Notes under the pieces: generated by a model
Seen by the model: only the letters and a program-made list of their open reading frames with translations
Databases searched by the model: none
Told to the model about the DNA's origin: nothing
Program-made: the position numbers and the translations under genes
Part shown: positions 1-9,910 of the stretch, piece by piece
Layout: each line of letters begins with the position of its first letter
How positions within the stretch are numbered: the first letter of the stretch is position 1
Origin: Corticibacter populi
GTDB taxonomy: Bacteria; Pseudomonadota; Gammaproteobacteria; Burkholderiales; Burkholderiaceae_C
Reading direction: 5' to 3'
NCBI RefSeq assembly: GCF_004217315.1
Contig: NZ_SGWR01000004.1
Span: 206,718 to 270,717 of the forward strand
DNA: 64,000 nt

Positions 1-1
1 C

Positions 2-814
2 AAGCCGCTGGGCCAGCGCTACCTGGAGATGCTGGCCAAGTACGCCCGGCTGGATCTGGGTATGAGCCATTTCCACCAGGAGCGGGTGCGCGATCTGCTG
101 CTCTCGCGCCTGCCGGTGTCGCTGTCACTGGCGTTGTGGACGGTGTTGATCGCCTATCTGGTGTCGATTCCGCTGGGTATTGCCAAGGCCGTGCATGCCG
201 GCTCGCGCTTCGATCTCGCCACCAGCCTGGTGGTGATCGTCGGGTATTCGATTCCCGGCTTCGTCATGGGCATTCTGTTGCTGCTGCTGTTTGGCGGTGG
301 CGTGCTGCCGCCGCTGTTTCCGCTGCGCGGGCTGACCTCCGATGACTGGGAGACACTGAGCCTGGCGGGCAAGCTGCTGGATTACCTCTGGCACATGGCG
401 CTGCCGGTGGCGTCGATGGCGGTGGGCAGCTTTGCCATCGCCACCATGCTGACGAAGAACACTTTCATGGATGAGTTTCGCCGCCAGTACGTGCTGACGG
501 CGCGGGCCAAGGGCCTGTCCAGCAACGCGGTGCTGTACCGGCATGTGCTCAGAAACGCCATGCTGCCGCTGGTGACGGGGTTCTCCAACGTCTTCGTGGC
601 CCTGCTGTTCTCCGGCAGCCTGTTGATCGAGACCATGTTCTCGCTCAATGGCGTCGGCCTGCTGTCGTTCGAGGCCATCATGCGGCGCGACTACCCGGTG
701 GTGCTGGGCAGCATCTATCTGTTCACCATCGTCGGCCTGCTGATCAAGCTGGCGGTGGACATCGGCTACACATTCATTGATCCGCGCATCAAGTTCGATG
801 CCTTGGAGGGCTGA
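2..814 (+). CDS. yejB: YejB-like peptide ABC transporter permease (5' end outside window)
   Basis: Inner-membrane permease of a peptide/microcin-C type ABC importer. The reading frame is open from the first bases, so the gene starts upstream; an internal ATG at 29 is not the real start. About 270 C-terminal residues are visible, with several hydrophobic segments. The ABC permease EAA loop is visible as YVLTARAKGLS followed by HVLRNAMLP, which contacts the ATPase. The next gene, the second permease, begins two bases after this stop, and an ATPase follows with an ATGA overlap, giving the yejB-yejE-yejF order. A YejA-type binding protein would be expected upstream, outside the window. It could also be named as a generic dipeptide/nickel (DppB-type) permease; the pairing with a fused double ATPase favours Yej. 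Confidence 0.88.
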   Translation, partial: KPLGQRYLEMLAKYARLDLGMSHFHQERVRDLLLSRLPVSLSLALWTVLIAYLVSIPLGIAKAVHAGSRFDLATSLVVIVGYSIPGFVMGILLLLLFGGGVLPPLFPLRGLTSDDWETLSLAGKLLDYLWHMALPVASMAVGSFAIATMLTKNTFMDEFRRQYVLTARAKGLSSNAVLYRHVLRNAMLPLVTGFSNVFVALLFSGSLLIETMFSLNGVGLLSFEAIMRRDYPVVLGSIYLFTIVGLLIKLAVDIGYTFIDPRIKFDALEG

Positions 815-815
815 A

Positions 816-1864
816 ATGGCCACGCATTCCCGTTCCATCTCTCCCTGGCGCCGGGTCTGGCTGCGCTTCAAGCGCCAGCGGCTGGGCTATTGGAGCCTGA
901 TCGCGCTGGCTGCCATGCTGGTGCTGAGCCTGGCGGGCGAGCTGCTTTCCAATGAACGGCCGCTGCTGGTGGTGCACCAGGGGCATTGGTACTTTCCGCT
1001 GGTCAACGATTACTCGGAGCGGCAGTTTGGCGGCGCCCTCGATACCGAGGCCGACTGGCTGGATCCGCAGGTGCTGCAACTCGTGCGTGGCGATGGCGGC
1101 CAGGTGCTGCGCGCGCCCAACCCGTATTCCCACGACAGCCTGAACTACTTCTCCGCGCAGCCGCACCCGGCGCCGCCTTCGGCGGACAACGTGTTGGGCA
1201 CCGACACCATCGGCCGCGACGTGTTGGCGCGGCTGCTGTACGGCTTTCGGGTGTCGTTCGTGTTCGGCATCCTGCTGGCCATCGTCGGCACGGTGATCGG
1301 CACACTGTTCGGGCTGGTGATGGGCTATTTTGGCGGCCGCGTCGATTTCTTTGGTCAGCGCCTGCTGGAAATCTGGTCGGCCATGCCAGAGCTTTATTTG
1401 CTCATCATCTTCGCATCCATGTTCAAGCCCAGTATGCTGCTGCTGGTGGTGCTGCTGTCGCTGTTCAGTTGGATCGGCCTGTCCGACTACGTACGTGCCG
1501 AGTTCCTGCGCAACCGGCAGGCCGAGTACGTGCGCGCGGCGCGGGTGATGGGGCTGTCGCATGCGCAGATCATCTGGCGCCACATCATGCCCAACAGCCT
1601 GACGCCGGTGATCACTTTTTTGCCGTTTCGCATTAGCGGCGCCATCGTCGTGCTCACCAGCCTGGATTTTCTGGGCATCGGCGTGCCGCCGCCCACGCCC
1701 AGCTTGGGCGAGTTGCTGGCGCAGGGCAAGGCCAACCTCTACGCCTGGTGGATTCTGGTGCCGACCTTCGGCGTGCTGACGCTCACCCTGCTGCTGCTGA
1801 CGCTGGTGGGCGATGCGCTACGCAATGCGTTCGATCTGCGCGACCGCTCTGCGGGGGCCGCCTT

Positions 1865-1868
<4 letters not shown>
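816..1868 (+). CDS. yejE: YejE-like peptide ABC transporter permease
   Basis: Second inner-membrane permease of the peptide importer, 350 residues. The start at 816 is chosen because it follows the yejB stop (812-814) and has a TTGGAGGG ribosome site at 803-810; a longer in-frame start inside yejB is unlikely. An N-terminal membrane segment (about residues 25-45) is followed by a long periplasmic stretch of about 100 residues typical of YejE, then a five-helix permease core. The EAA loop EYVRAARVMGLS with RHIMPNSLTP is clear. The stop overlaps the ATPase start, so the two are translationally coupled. It acts with the upstream permease as the heterodimeric channel. Confidence 0.9.
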
Positions 1869-3469
<1,601 letters not shown>

Positions 3470-3576
3470 GTGCGCCGTACCTCTTTGGCGCGCACCAGCA
3501 CAGAGTCCTGGCAGATCGCCGCACTGGATGTGCGCACGTCTGGCGCCCTGTGGCCGGGCGCGGCAAGGCGGGCATG

Positions 3577-4434
3577 TCAGTCGCCGTACGGCAGCGCGCT
3601 GATCTCGTGCAGCAGCGCCACCAGCTGGGTGGCGGCATTGTCGACCAGCAGCCGGCCCTTCTCGGCGCTGGCGGCGCGGGCATCGCCGGCGGCACCCTCG
3701 GGGTTGTAGTCCTGCATCATCCAGCCCATCTTGGCGCTTTTGCCATTGCCGAGGATGGGATAGCGGCGGGCTCGCTCCTCGGAACTGGAGGCGAAGACGC
3801 GGGCCTGCTCCGTATGCACCAGCTCGGGGTGCAGGTGCAGCAGCACCGAGGTTTCCAGCGCGCCGGCATGGATGCCAAAGCGCTGCTCGTGCGCGGAGAA
3901 CAGCGCCTCGATGTGCGGTGGCTGCGGCAGCTGGTACCAGCTGCTGCTGTAGGTCAGCATGCCATGCCTGCGGCGCAGCTGGCGCGCGACCATGTCCATC
4001 ACGCTGACCTGGCCGCCGTGGCTGTTGAAGATCAGCAGGCGCCGGATGCCGCTGCGCGCCACGCTGGCGCCGATCTCGCTCCACAGCGCGATGATGGTGG
4101 CCGGCTCCAGCGTCAGCGTGCCGGGAAAGTCGGCGTGTTCGGGACTGAAGCCGATGGCCTGCGTGGGCAGGAAGAGGGCAGGGGCTCGCTCGGCCGGTGG
4201 CAGTGCCTCGAGCTGCGCGATGGCGCGGCCGACGATGCCATCGGTGATCTGCGCATCGACGCCCAGCGGCAGGTGCGGGCCATGCTGCTCGGTGGCGCCC
4301 ACCGGCAGCACGGCGACGCTGCGAGCGAGCAGGGCGCTGCCGGCGCGTTCGGCGAAGTCGCGCGTGCCCAGCGCGCTCCAGCGCAGGCTGGGCCAGGCGT
4401 TGGGTGTCTCGGAGGGGGCGATGGCTTGGCTCAT
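3577..4434 (-). CDS. Creatininase-family amidohydrolase
   Basis: Metal-dependent cytoplasmic amidohydrolase of the creatininase (PF02633) family, 285 residues. The start at 4434 (MSQAIAPSE) is preferred over an upstream arginine-rich extension. Family metal-binding signatures are visible: an N-terminal ATEQHGPHLPLGVD with Glu, His and Asp ligands, NSHGGQ in the middle and HAGALETS with a Glu further on. The family includes creatinine amidohydrolase, MftE and FAPy-deformylase-like enzymes, so the substrate cannot be read off. It lies convergent to the peptide transporter with about 100 bp between them, and may or may not be related to it in function. Confidence 0.85.
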   Translation of the reverse strand: MSQAIAPSETPNAWPSLRWSALGTRDFAERAGSALLARSVAVLPVGATEQHGPHLPLGVDAQITDGIVGRAIAQLEALPPAERAPALFLPTQAIGFSPEHADFPGTLTLEPATIIALWSEIGASVARSGIRRLLIFNSHGGQVSVMDMVARQLRRRHGMLTYSSSWYQLPQPPHIEALFSAHEQRFGIHAGALETSVLLHLHPELVHTEQARVFASSSEERARRYPILGNGKSAKMGWMMQDYNPEGAAGDARAASAEKGRLLVDNAATQLVALLHEISALPYGD

Positions 4435-4563
4435 GCGGCGATTATGCCGTCTGGGCCGGCGCACCTTGCCGGCAGGAGACCCGGCTGAAGTCCGGCCTGA
4501 AGGCTTGACAGGAACCAATGCCGGCTTTGGCGCTCATAATCTGCGCTGGCGTGGCGCGGCCTT

Positions 4564-4582
4564 GAAAACCTGTTCAAAGACC
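4564..4582 (+). repeat. Solo end of interspersed repeat (CCTGTTCAAAG type)
   Basis: The sequence GAAAACCTGTTCAAAGACC matches the end shared by the larger repeats near 12131, 21780, 47964 and 53141. It lies in the 265-bp gap upstream of the DsbD-like gene, with no matching second end seen nearby. It may be a decayed copy. Nothing else was recognised in the gap. Confidence 0.4.
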
Positions 4583-4699
4583 GTTGGCCACGCCCTTGTT
4601 CGTGCACGGTGGTGCATGTGATTTTTGGGTGGCTTTTTGCGGTGGCAGGTGCCATTGGTTCCGGGTTGATCTGACGTGTTCGCATCGATTGTTTCTTCA

Positions 4700-7081
4700 A
4701 TGGCCCGGCGGGCCTGCATGGGCCGCTTGAGCACCTGGCTCCAGCGGCAGGCGGCGCTGCTGTGTGCGGTGCTGCTGGCCGCCTGGGCTTGCGGTGCGGC
4801 AGCGCAAATCCGCTTCTCCACCGACGCATCGGGGGCTCCGGCGGCCTCTGCGCAGGTGCAGACCCCGCATGTGCGCGCCGAGCTGGTGGTGCATGCGCCA
4901 GAGGGCCTGCAGCCGGGCGAGCCGGTCTGGCTGGGCCTGTTGATCGAGCATGCGCCGGGCTGGCACACCTACTGGAAGAACCCGGGCGATTCCGGCATGG
5001 CCACCGAACTGCAGTGGCAGCTGCCGCCGGGTCTCGAAGCCGGCGCGATCGACTGGCCCACGCCGCGCAAGCTGCGCATCGGCACACTGGCCAACTACGG
5101 CTATGAGGGCACGGTGCTGCTGCCGGTGCCGGTCACGGTGGCGCCCGGCGGCGTGCAGGTGGGCGAGGCGCTGGGACTGGGCCGGGGCGCGGCCGTGCCC
5201 ATCACGCTGCATGCCAGCTGGCTGGTGTGCAAGCTCGAATGCATTCCGGAGCAGGGCAGTTTCCACATCCAGGTGCCGGTGCAGGGCACGACCGGCCTGC
5301 ACGCCGCCGGGTTCCAGCAGGCCTGGCAGCAGCGGCCCGAGGCGCTGGCCGCCGAAGGCTCCAGTGCGGCTGCCGAGGGCGATCGGCTGCGGCTGCGCAT
5401 TGCCGGCCTGCCCGCCGCGCTGCAGGGACACAAGCTGGAACTGTTTGCCGAAACCCCTTTTACGCTGGCCCATGGCGCGCGCGATGGCCAGGAATGGCAA
5501 CAGCACTGGGAAGAAGGCGCTGATGCCGCCGCAGGCGTGTGGATCGCCGAGGTGCCGCTCGCTCCTGACCGCGAGGCCAGCGGTGCCAGCCTGCCGTTGG
5601 TGCTCACCCGCATGACGGCCGAGGAAGGTGGCGACTGGCATCCGGCCGGGGGCGAGCTGACGCAGGGCTGGCGCGTGCAGGTGCCGGTCACCGCCGGCTG
5701 GCAGGGCGCTGCGCGCGCGCAGCCTTCGGCGGCACTGCTGCAGGCGCTGGCGGACAACCAGGCCCGCGCCGATGCCGGTGCGGCGGTGGCGACCGGTACG
5801 CCGGTGACTGTCGGCTGGAGTACCGCGAGCGCCGGGAGCACCGTGCAGTGGGCCTGGATGCTGGTGCTGGCGCTGCTGGGCGGCGCGGCGCTCAATCTGA
5901 TGCCCTGCGTGTTCCCGGTGCTGGCGATCAAGGCCTTGTCGATCGTGCGCCATGGCGGCGACCGACGCCTGCAGCGCCGCAGCGCGCTGGCCTACGGCGC
6001 CGGGGTGGTGGTCTCGTTCGCGTTGCTGGGCGCGCTGATGTTGGCGTTGCGCCTGGCCGGCACCCAACTGGGTTGGGGCTTTCAACTGCAGTCACCCTGG
6101 TTCGTGGCCGGCATGGCGCTGCTGTTCACGTTGATGGGGCTGGCGCTGGCCGGTGTGTTCGAACTGCGCGTGTGGCTGCCGTCGGCACTCGGCGATGCCA
6201 GGCCACGTTCGCCACTGGTGCATGCGGCGCTCTCGGGTGTGCTGGCGGTGCTGATCGCCTCGCCCTGTACCGGACCGTTCATGGGCGCGGCGCTGGGCGC
6301 TACGCTGGGCCTGCCGGCCTGGGCTGCGCTGGGCATTTTCCTGGCGCTCGGGCTGGGCATGGCGCTGCCCTTCGTGGCGCTGGTGTGGTTTCCCGACTGG
6401 CTGGCACGCCTGCCGCGCCCGGGCGCCTGGATGGAGGGCTTTCAACGTGCCATGGCCTTCCCGATGTTCGCCACCGTGGCCTGGCTGCTGTGGGTGCTGG
6501 CGCAACAGGTTGGCATCGATGGCATGGCGGCCTGGCTGTTCGTGCTGTGGGCGCTGAGCTTTGCGCTGTGGCTGTGGGGCCACCGGCCCCGGTCCGCCGC
6601 CCTGGTATTGAAGGGCGCATGGGCTTTGGTGCTGTTGGCGCCGCTGGCCGTGCTGGCGTTGGGCGCGCTGCGTTTTGCGGCTGCGACGGCCGCGCCGCCT
6701 GCAGCGCCGCAGCTCTCGCAGGCCGAGACCGGTGCCGGCTGGCAGGAATGGTCGCCTGAAGTCCAGCAACAGGCACTGGACCAGGGGCTCCCGGTGTTCG
6801 TCGACTTCACCGCCAGCTGGTGCATCACCTGCCAGTACAACAAGGCCACCACGCTGGCCGACGAGGGGGTGCTGGCCGATTTTGCCGCTGCCGGGGTGCG
6901 ACTGCTGCGCGCCGACTGGACGCGCCAGAATCCCGCCATCACCGAGGCGCTGCGTGCGCTGGGCCGCAGCGGCGTGCCCACCTACGCACTGCATGTGCCG
7001 GGCCGGCCGGTGGTGGTGATGGCCGAACTGCTCGACCGCGCCGAGCTGCGCACGCAACTGCAGGCCTTGCCGCCGCGCTGA
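4700..7081 (+). CDS. DsbD-family thiol:disulfide interchange protein (ScsB-like)
   Basis: Inner-membrane reductase that passes electrons from cytoplasmic thioredoxin to periplasmic thiol proteins. The protein is about 793 residues from the ATG at 4700; a GTG at 4676 is possible but unlikely. After a signal peptide (AWACGAAAQ) comes a periplasmic DsbC-type N-terminal domain to about residue 370. It contains the pair Cys-Lys-Leu-Glu-Cys ([10 protein letters not shown]). A multi-span CcdA/DsbD membrane domain follows, with one cysteine in [11 protein letters not shown] and one in [12 protein letters not shown]-terminal thioredoxin domain carries CITC ([13 protein letters not shown]). It is longer than E. 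coli DsbD (about 565 residues), which fits the ScsB-like subfamily linked to copper tolerance. It stands alone, upstream of hemE. Confidence 0.88.
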   Translation: MARRACMGRLSTWLQRQAALLCAVLLAAWACGAAAQIRFSTDASGAPAASAQVQTPHVRAELVVHAPEGLQPGEPVWLGLLIEHAPGWHTYWKNPGDSGMATELQWQLPPGLEAGAIDWPTPRKLRIGTLANYGYEGTVLLPVPVTVAPGGVQVGEALGLGRGAAVPITLHASWLVCKLECIPEQGSFHIQVPVQGTTGLHAAGFQQAWQQRPEALAAEGSSAAAEGDRLRLRIAGLPAALQGHKLELFAETPFTLAHGARDGQEWQQHWEEGADAAAGVWIAEVPLAPDREASGASLPLVLTRMTAEEGGDWHPAGGELTQGWRVQVPVTAGWQGAARAQPSAALLQALADNQARADAGAAVATGTPVTVGWSTASAGSTVQWAWMLVLALLGGAALNLMPCVFPVLAIKALSIVRHGGDRRLQRRSALAYGAGVVVSFALLGALMLALRLAGTQLGWGFQLQSPWFVAGMALLFTLMGLALAGVFELRVWLPSALGDARPRSPLVHAALSGVLAVLIASPCTGPFMGAALGATLGLPAWAALGIFLALGLGMALPFVALVWFPDWLARLPRPGAWMEGFQRAMAFPMFATVAWLLWVLAQQVGIDGMAAWLFVLWALSFALWLWGHRPRSAALVLKGAWALVLLAPLAVLALGALRFAAATAAPPAAPQLSQAETGAGWQEWSPEVQQQALDQGLPVFVDFTASWCITCQYNKATTLADEGVLADFAAAGVRLLRADWTRQNPAITEALRALGRSGVPTYALHVPGRPVVVMAELLDRAELRTQLQALPPR

Positions 7082-7167
7082 AGCGGCGCCGAGGCACCGC
7101 CGCCAAGGAGGCGGGGCGTGGCGGGGCTTTGGCGGCAGGCGGACGATCCCGGGTGACAATAGCGCCC

Positions 7168-8286
7168 ATGACATTCCCACGCCTGCACAACGACACCTTC
7201 CTGCGTGCCTGCCGCCGCCAGGCCACCGACTACACCCCTTTGTGGATGATGCGCCAGGCCGGGCGCTATTTGCCCGAGTATCGCGCCACGCGCGGGCGGG
7301 CCGGCAGCTTCATGGGCTTGGCCACCAACGTGGATTTCGCCACCGAGGTCACGCTGCAGCCGCTCGAGCGCTATCCGCTCGATGCCGCCATCCTGTTCTC
7401 CGACATCCTCACCGTGCCCGATGCCATGGGCCTGGGCCTGCACTTCATCGAGGGCGAGGGCCCGCGCTTCGAGCGCCGCGCCGATGACGAGGCCAGCATC
7501 GCTGCGCTGGCCGTGCCCGACCTGGAGCGGCTGCGCTACGTGTTCGACGCCGTCACCTCGATCCGCCATGCGCTGGGCGGCCGCGTGCCGCTGATCGGCT
7601 TCTCCGGCAGCCCCTGGACGCTGGCCTGCTACATGGTCGAGGGTGGCAGCAGCTCGGACTACCGCAAGGTCAAGACGCTGATGTATGCCCGGCCGGAGCT
7701 GATGCACCGGCTGCTGGCCGTCAACGCCGATGCCGTCGCCGCTTACCTGAACGCGCAGATCGATGCTGGCGCGCAGGCCGTGATGATCTTCGACAGCTGG
7801 GGCGGGGTGCTGGCCGACAGCCACTTCCGCGCCTTCAGCCTGGCCTACACCGAACGGGTGCTGGGGCAGCTCAAGCGCAGCGGCGCCGACGGCAGCGACG
7901 TGCCGCGCATCGTTTTCACCAAGGGCGGGGCACTGTGGCTGGGCGCCATGGGTGGGCTCGACTGCGAAGTACTGGGGCTGGACTGGACGGCCAATCTCGG
8001 CCGCGCCCGCGCGGCCGTGGGCGGCAGCGCGGGCCAGCCGGGCAAGGCCCTGCAGGGCAACCTGGACCCGAACGTGCTGTTTGCGCCGCCGGCGGTGATC
8101 GAGCAGGAAGTGCAGCGCGTGCTCGACGATTTCGGCGTGCCGCACACCGATGCCGGCACCGTCGGGCCCGCGCACATCTTCAACCTGGGCCATGGTATCA
8201 GCCAGTTCACGCCGCCTGAGAACGTGGCGGTGTTCGTCGACGCGGTGCACCGGCTCTCGCACCAGATGCGCCAGCGCGCCGGGTAA
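7168..8286 (+). CDS. hemE: Uroporphyrinogen decarboxylase
   Basis: Cytoplasmic enzyme of heme biosynthesis that removes four carboxyl groups from uroporphyrinogen III to give coproporphyrinogen III. The protein is 372 residues from the ATG at 7168, slightly above the usual 350-365. The N-terminal signature [16 protein letters not shown] is intact, followed by [28 protein letters not shown] and IFDSWGG. The C-terminal GHGI motif ([16 protein letters not shown]) is intact. Longer upstream frames run through the dsbD end and are not needed. Six bases separate its stop from the next gene, so those two are probably co-transcribed. Confidence 0.97.
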   Translation: MTFPRLHNDTFLRACRRQATDYTPLWMMRQAGRYLPEYRATRGRAGSFMGLATNVDFATEVTLQPLERYPLDAAILFSDILTVPDAMGLGLHFIEGEGPRFERRADDEASIAALAVPDLERLRYVFDAVTSIRHALGGRVPLIGFSGSPWTLACYMVEGGSSSDYRKVKTLMYARPELMHRLLAVNADAVAAYLNAQIDAGAQAVMIFDSWGGVLADSHFRAFSLAYTERVLGQLKRSGADGSDVPRIVFTKGGALWLGAMGGLDCEVLGLDWTANLGRARAAVGGSAGQPGKALQGNLDPNVLFAPPAVIEQEVQRVLDDFGVPHTDAGTVGPAHIFNLGHGISQFTPPENVAVFVDAVHRLSHQMRQRAG

Positions 8287-8292
8287 GCGGCC

Positions 8293-9330
8293 ATGACCTT
8301 CGCGCAGCAGCAGGACAAGGGCAGCGCCAGCGCCTCGCCAGCCATGCTGGTGCCCGATTTCTGGGCCGAGGCCAGCCTGCACGGCCACAAGGGCCGCAAG
8401 CCGGTCACGGTGCGGCGCCACGGCTGGTCCAACACCAGCGCGGCGGAGGCGCAAGCCCACGCCCAGGCCCGTGCCGAAGCCGCGCTGCAGCGCATCCTGG
8501 CGGGCGAGACGCTGCCGCGGGGGGAGGCCCGGCAGGCCTATAACGGCGCCGACGGCATGCCGATCCGCGAGGAAGTGCTGGCGCGTCATGGCGAGCAGGT
8601 CATCACCCGCAACGCCTATGGCGCGCAGTGCCTGAATTCCCCCAATGTGCTGTTTGCCGATGTCGATGTGGTGCCGCGCCGGGCGCCCGGGCTGGCCTGG
8701 GTCTTCTCCGGCCTGTTTTTGCTGGTGTTGCTCGGCTTGCAGCTGTTCGCCGGATTCGCGCCGGGCGTGACCTTGCTGCTGGCGGTCTTGCTGGCCTTGC
8801 TGGGCACGTTCTGGGTGGCGCGGCCCCTGTTGCGCGGCTGGGTGGCGCGGCGCGATGCGCCCGAGCAGGCCATGCGCGCACGCCTGACGCATTTTGCCGG
8901 GACGCATCCGCTCTGGAACCTGCGCCTCTACCGGACGCCGGCGGGCTTTCGGGTCGTCGCCACGCACCGGCCGTTCCGCGCCGATGAGGACGAGGTGCGG
9001 CGTTTCTTCGACGCCGTGCAGGCCGATCCGGTCTATGTGCGCATGTGCCTGAACCAGCATTGCTTTCGCGCGCGCCTGACGGCCAAACCCTGGCGCATCG
9101 GCATGGATGCGCATCTGAAGCCGCGACCCGGCGTCTGGCCGGTGGCGGCCGAGCGACTGCCCGAGCGCCAGGCCTGGGTCGAGCGCTATGAGGCCCTGGC
9201 CAAGGATTTTGCGGCCTGCCACTATCTCGAATCGATCGGCTCGGGGCATGTCGACAACCAGGTCATGCCGGTGGTGGAACTGCACGACCGCCTGACGCGG
9301 GCGCATTGGCAGCAGGCCTCGCTGGCATGA
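8293..9330 (+). CDS. Conserved membrane protein of unknown function
   Basis: I do not recognise a characterised family. The 345-residue protein begins six bases after hemE and is probably in the same operon. An N-terminal soluble region of about 130 residues contains AYGAQCLNSPNVLFADVDV. Two adjacent hydrophobic segments follow at about residues 135-180 (FSGLFLLVLLGLQLFAG and LLLAVLLALLGTFWVA). A C-terminal soluble domain of about 160 residues ends the protein. It carries a conserved-looking cysteine/histidine patch (YVRMCLNQHCFRARLTAKPWR). The two-helix hairpin between soluble domains suggests an inner-membrane protein. Linkage to hemE could mean a role near heme metabolism, but that is inference. 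Confidence 0.75.
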   Translation: MTFAQQQDKGSASASPAMLVPDFWAEASLHGHKGRKPVTVRRHGWSNTSAAEAQAHAQARAEAALQRILAGETLPRGEARQAYNGADGMPIREEVLARHGEQVITRNAYGAQCLNSPNVLFADVDVVPRRAPGLAWVFSGLFLLVLLGLQLFAGFAPGVTLLLAVLLALLGTFWVARPLLRGWVARRDAPEQAMRARLTHFAGTHPLWNLRLYRTPAGFRVVATHRPFRADEDEVRRFFDAVQADPVYVRMCLNQHCFRARLTAKPWRIGMDAHLKPRPGVWPVAAERLPERQAWVERYEALAKDFAACHYLESIGSGHVDNQVMPVVELHDRLTRAHWQQASLA

Positions 9331-9910
9331 CGCGAGACCATCAGACAGCCACGCTGCCGCACCGTTTATGCACAGCCACCAGATGCCGCGGCAATGCTGG
9401 CAAGGTCTGGCCGGTCGATGCGCCACGGAATGCCGATGATTTCAAAAATTCCACGCAAGTCATTGATTTTCAATGACGGATTGGATTGCCTATTTGCGTG
9501 GCACTGCAATGAAAGCCTTGATATGACGCGCCCTGTGGCAGACATGCACAGTGTTTTCCACAAACTTATCCACAGGTTTTGTGGGTTAGTGGAAAAAAAG
9601 GCCTTAAATCAATGATTTGTGCCATCAATCGTGAAGAATTCTGAGTTTGGTCTGCAAGTTCGGGTGGGCTGCCCGGGCCTGTGGGAGGGGGCTTGCTCAC
9701 AGCATGACAAGGGCTGTCACGCACCCCGGGGCGAGATCGGTATCTGCGGAACAAGTAATTGATTCATAAGCATATTGCCATGGATTGTGTGTGACGGATG
9801 GTGTCATATACCACAAAATTGGAAGCATCAAGGAAAAATTCTGGATGGATATTCACAAAGTTATCCACAGCCTGTCGTCTTCCCTGTCGCAGCGAGCCGG
9901 GGCCTGAGCG
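9331..9910. other. Non-coding gap with several DnaA-box sequences
   Basis: This 580-bp stretch has no convincing gene and is clearly richer in A and T than its surroundings (for example 9437-9485, 9591-9650 and 9751-9785). Two perfect DnaA boxes TTATCCACA lie at 9566-9574 and 9861-9869. A relaxed-consensus box TTTTCCACA lies at 9554-9562. One-mismatch ATATTCACA (9849-9857) and two-mismatch TGTGGGTTA (9580-9588, opposite strand) also occur. Such clusters mark replication origins or DnaA-controlled promoters. No dnaA, dnaN or parB is visible nearby, and priA starts immediately downstream. Confidence 0.55.

Noticed and set aside
6982-9426. An 814-codon minus-strand open frame over hemE and the following gene
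   Set aside because: It is a G+C-driven shadow: His/Gln/Arg-rich sequence with no recognisable motif, opposite two well-supported genes.
9394-9615. Small plus-strand open frame (73 codons) in the priA upstream gap
   Set aside because: No ribosome site, no motif, and it runs over the DnaA-box cluster; better explained as non-coding.
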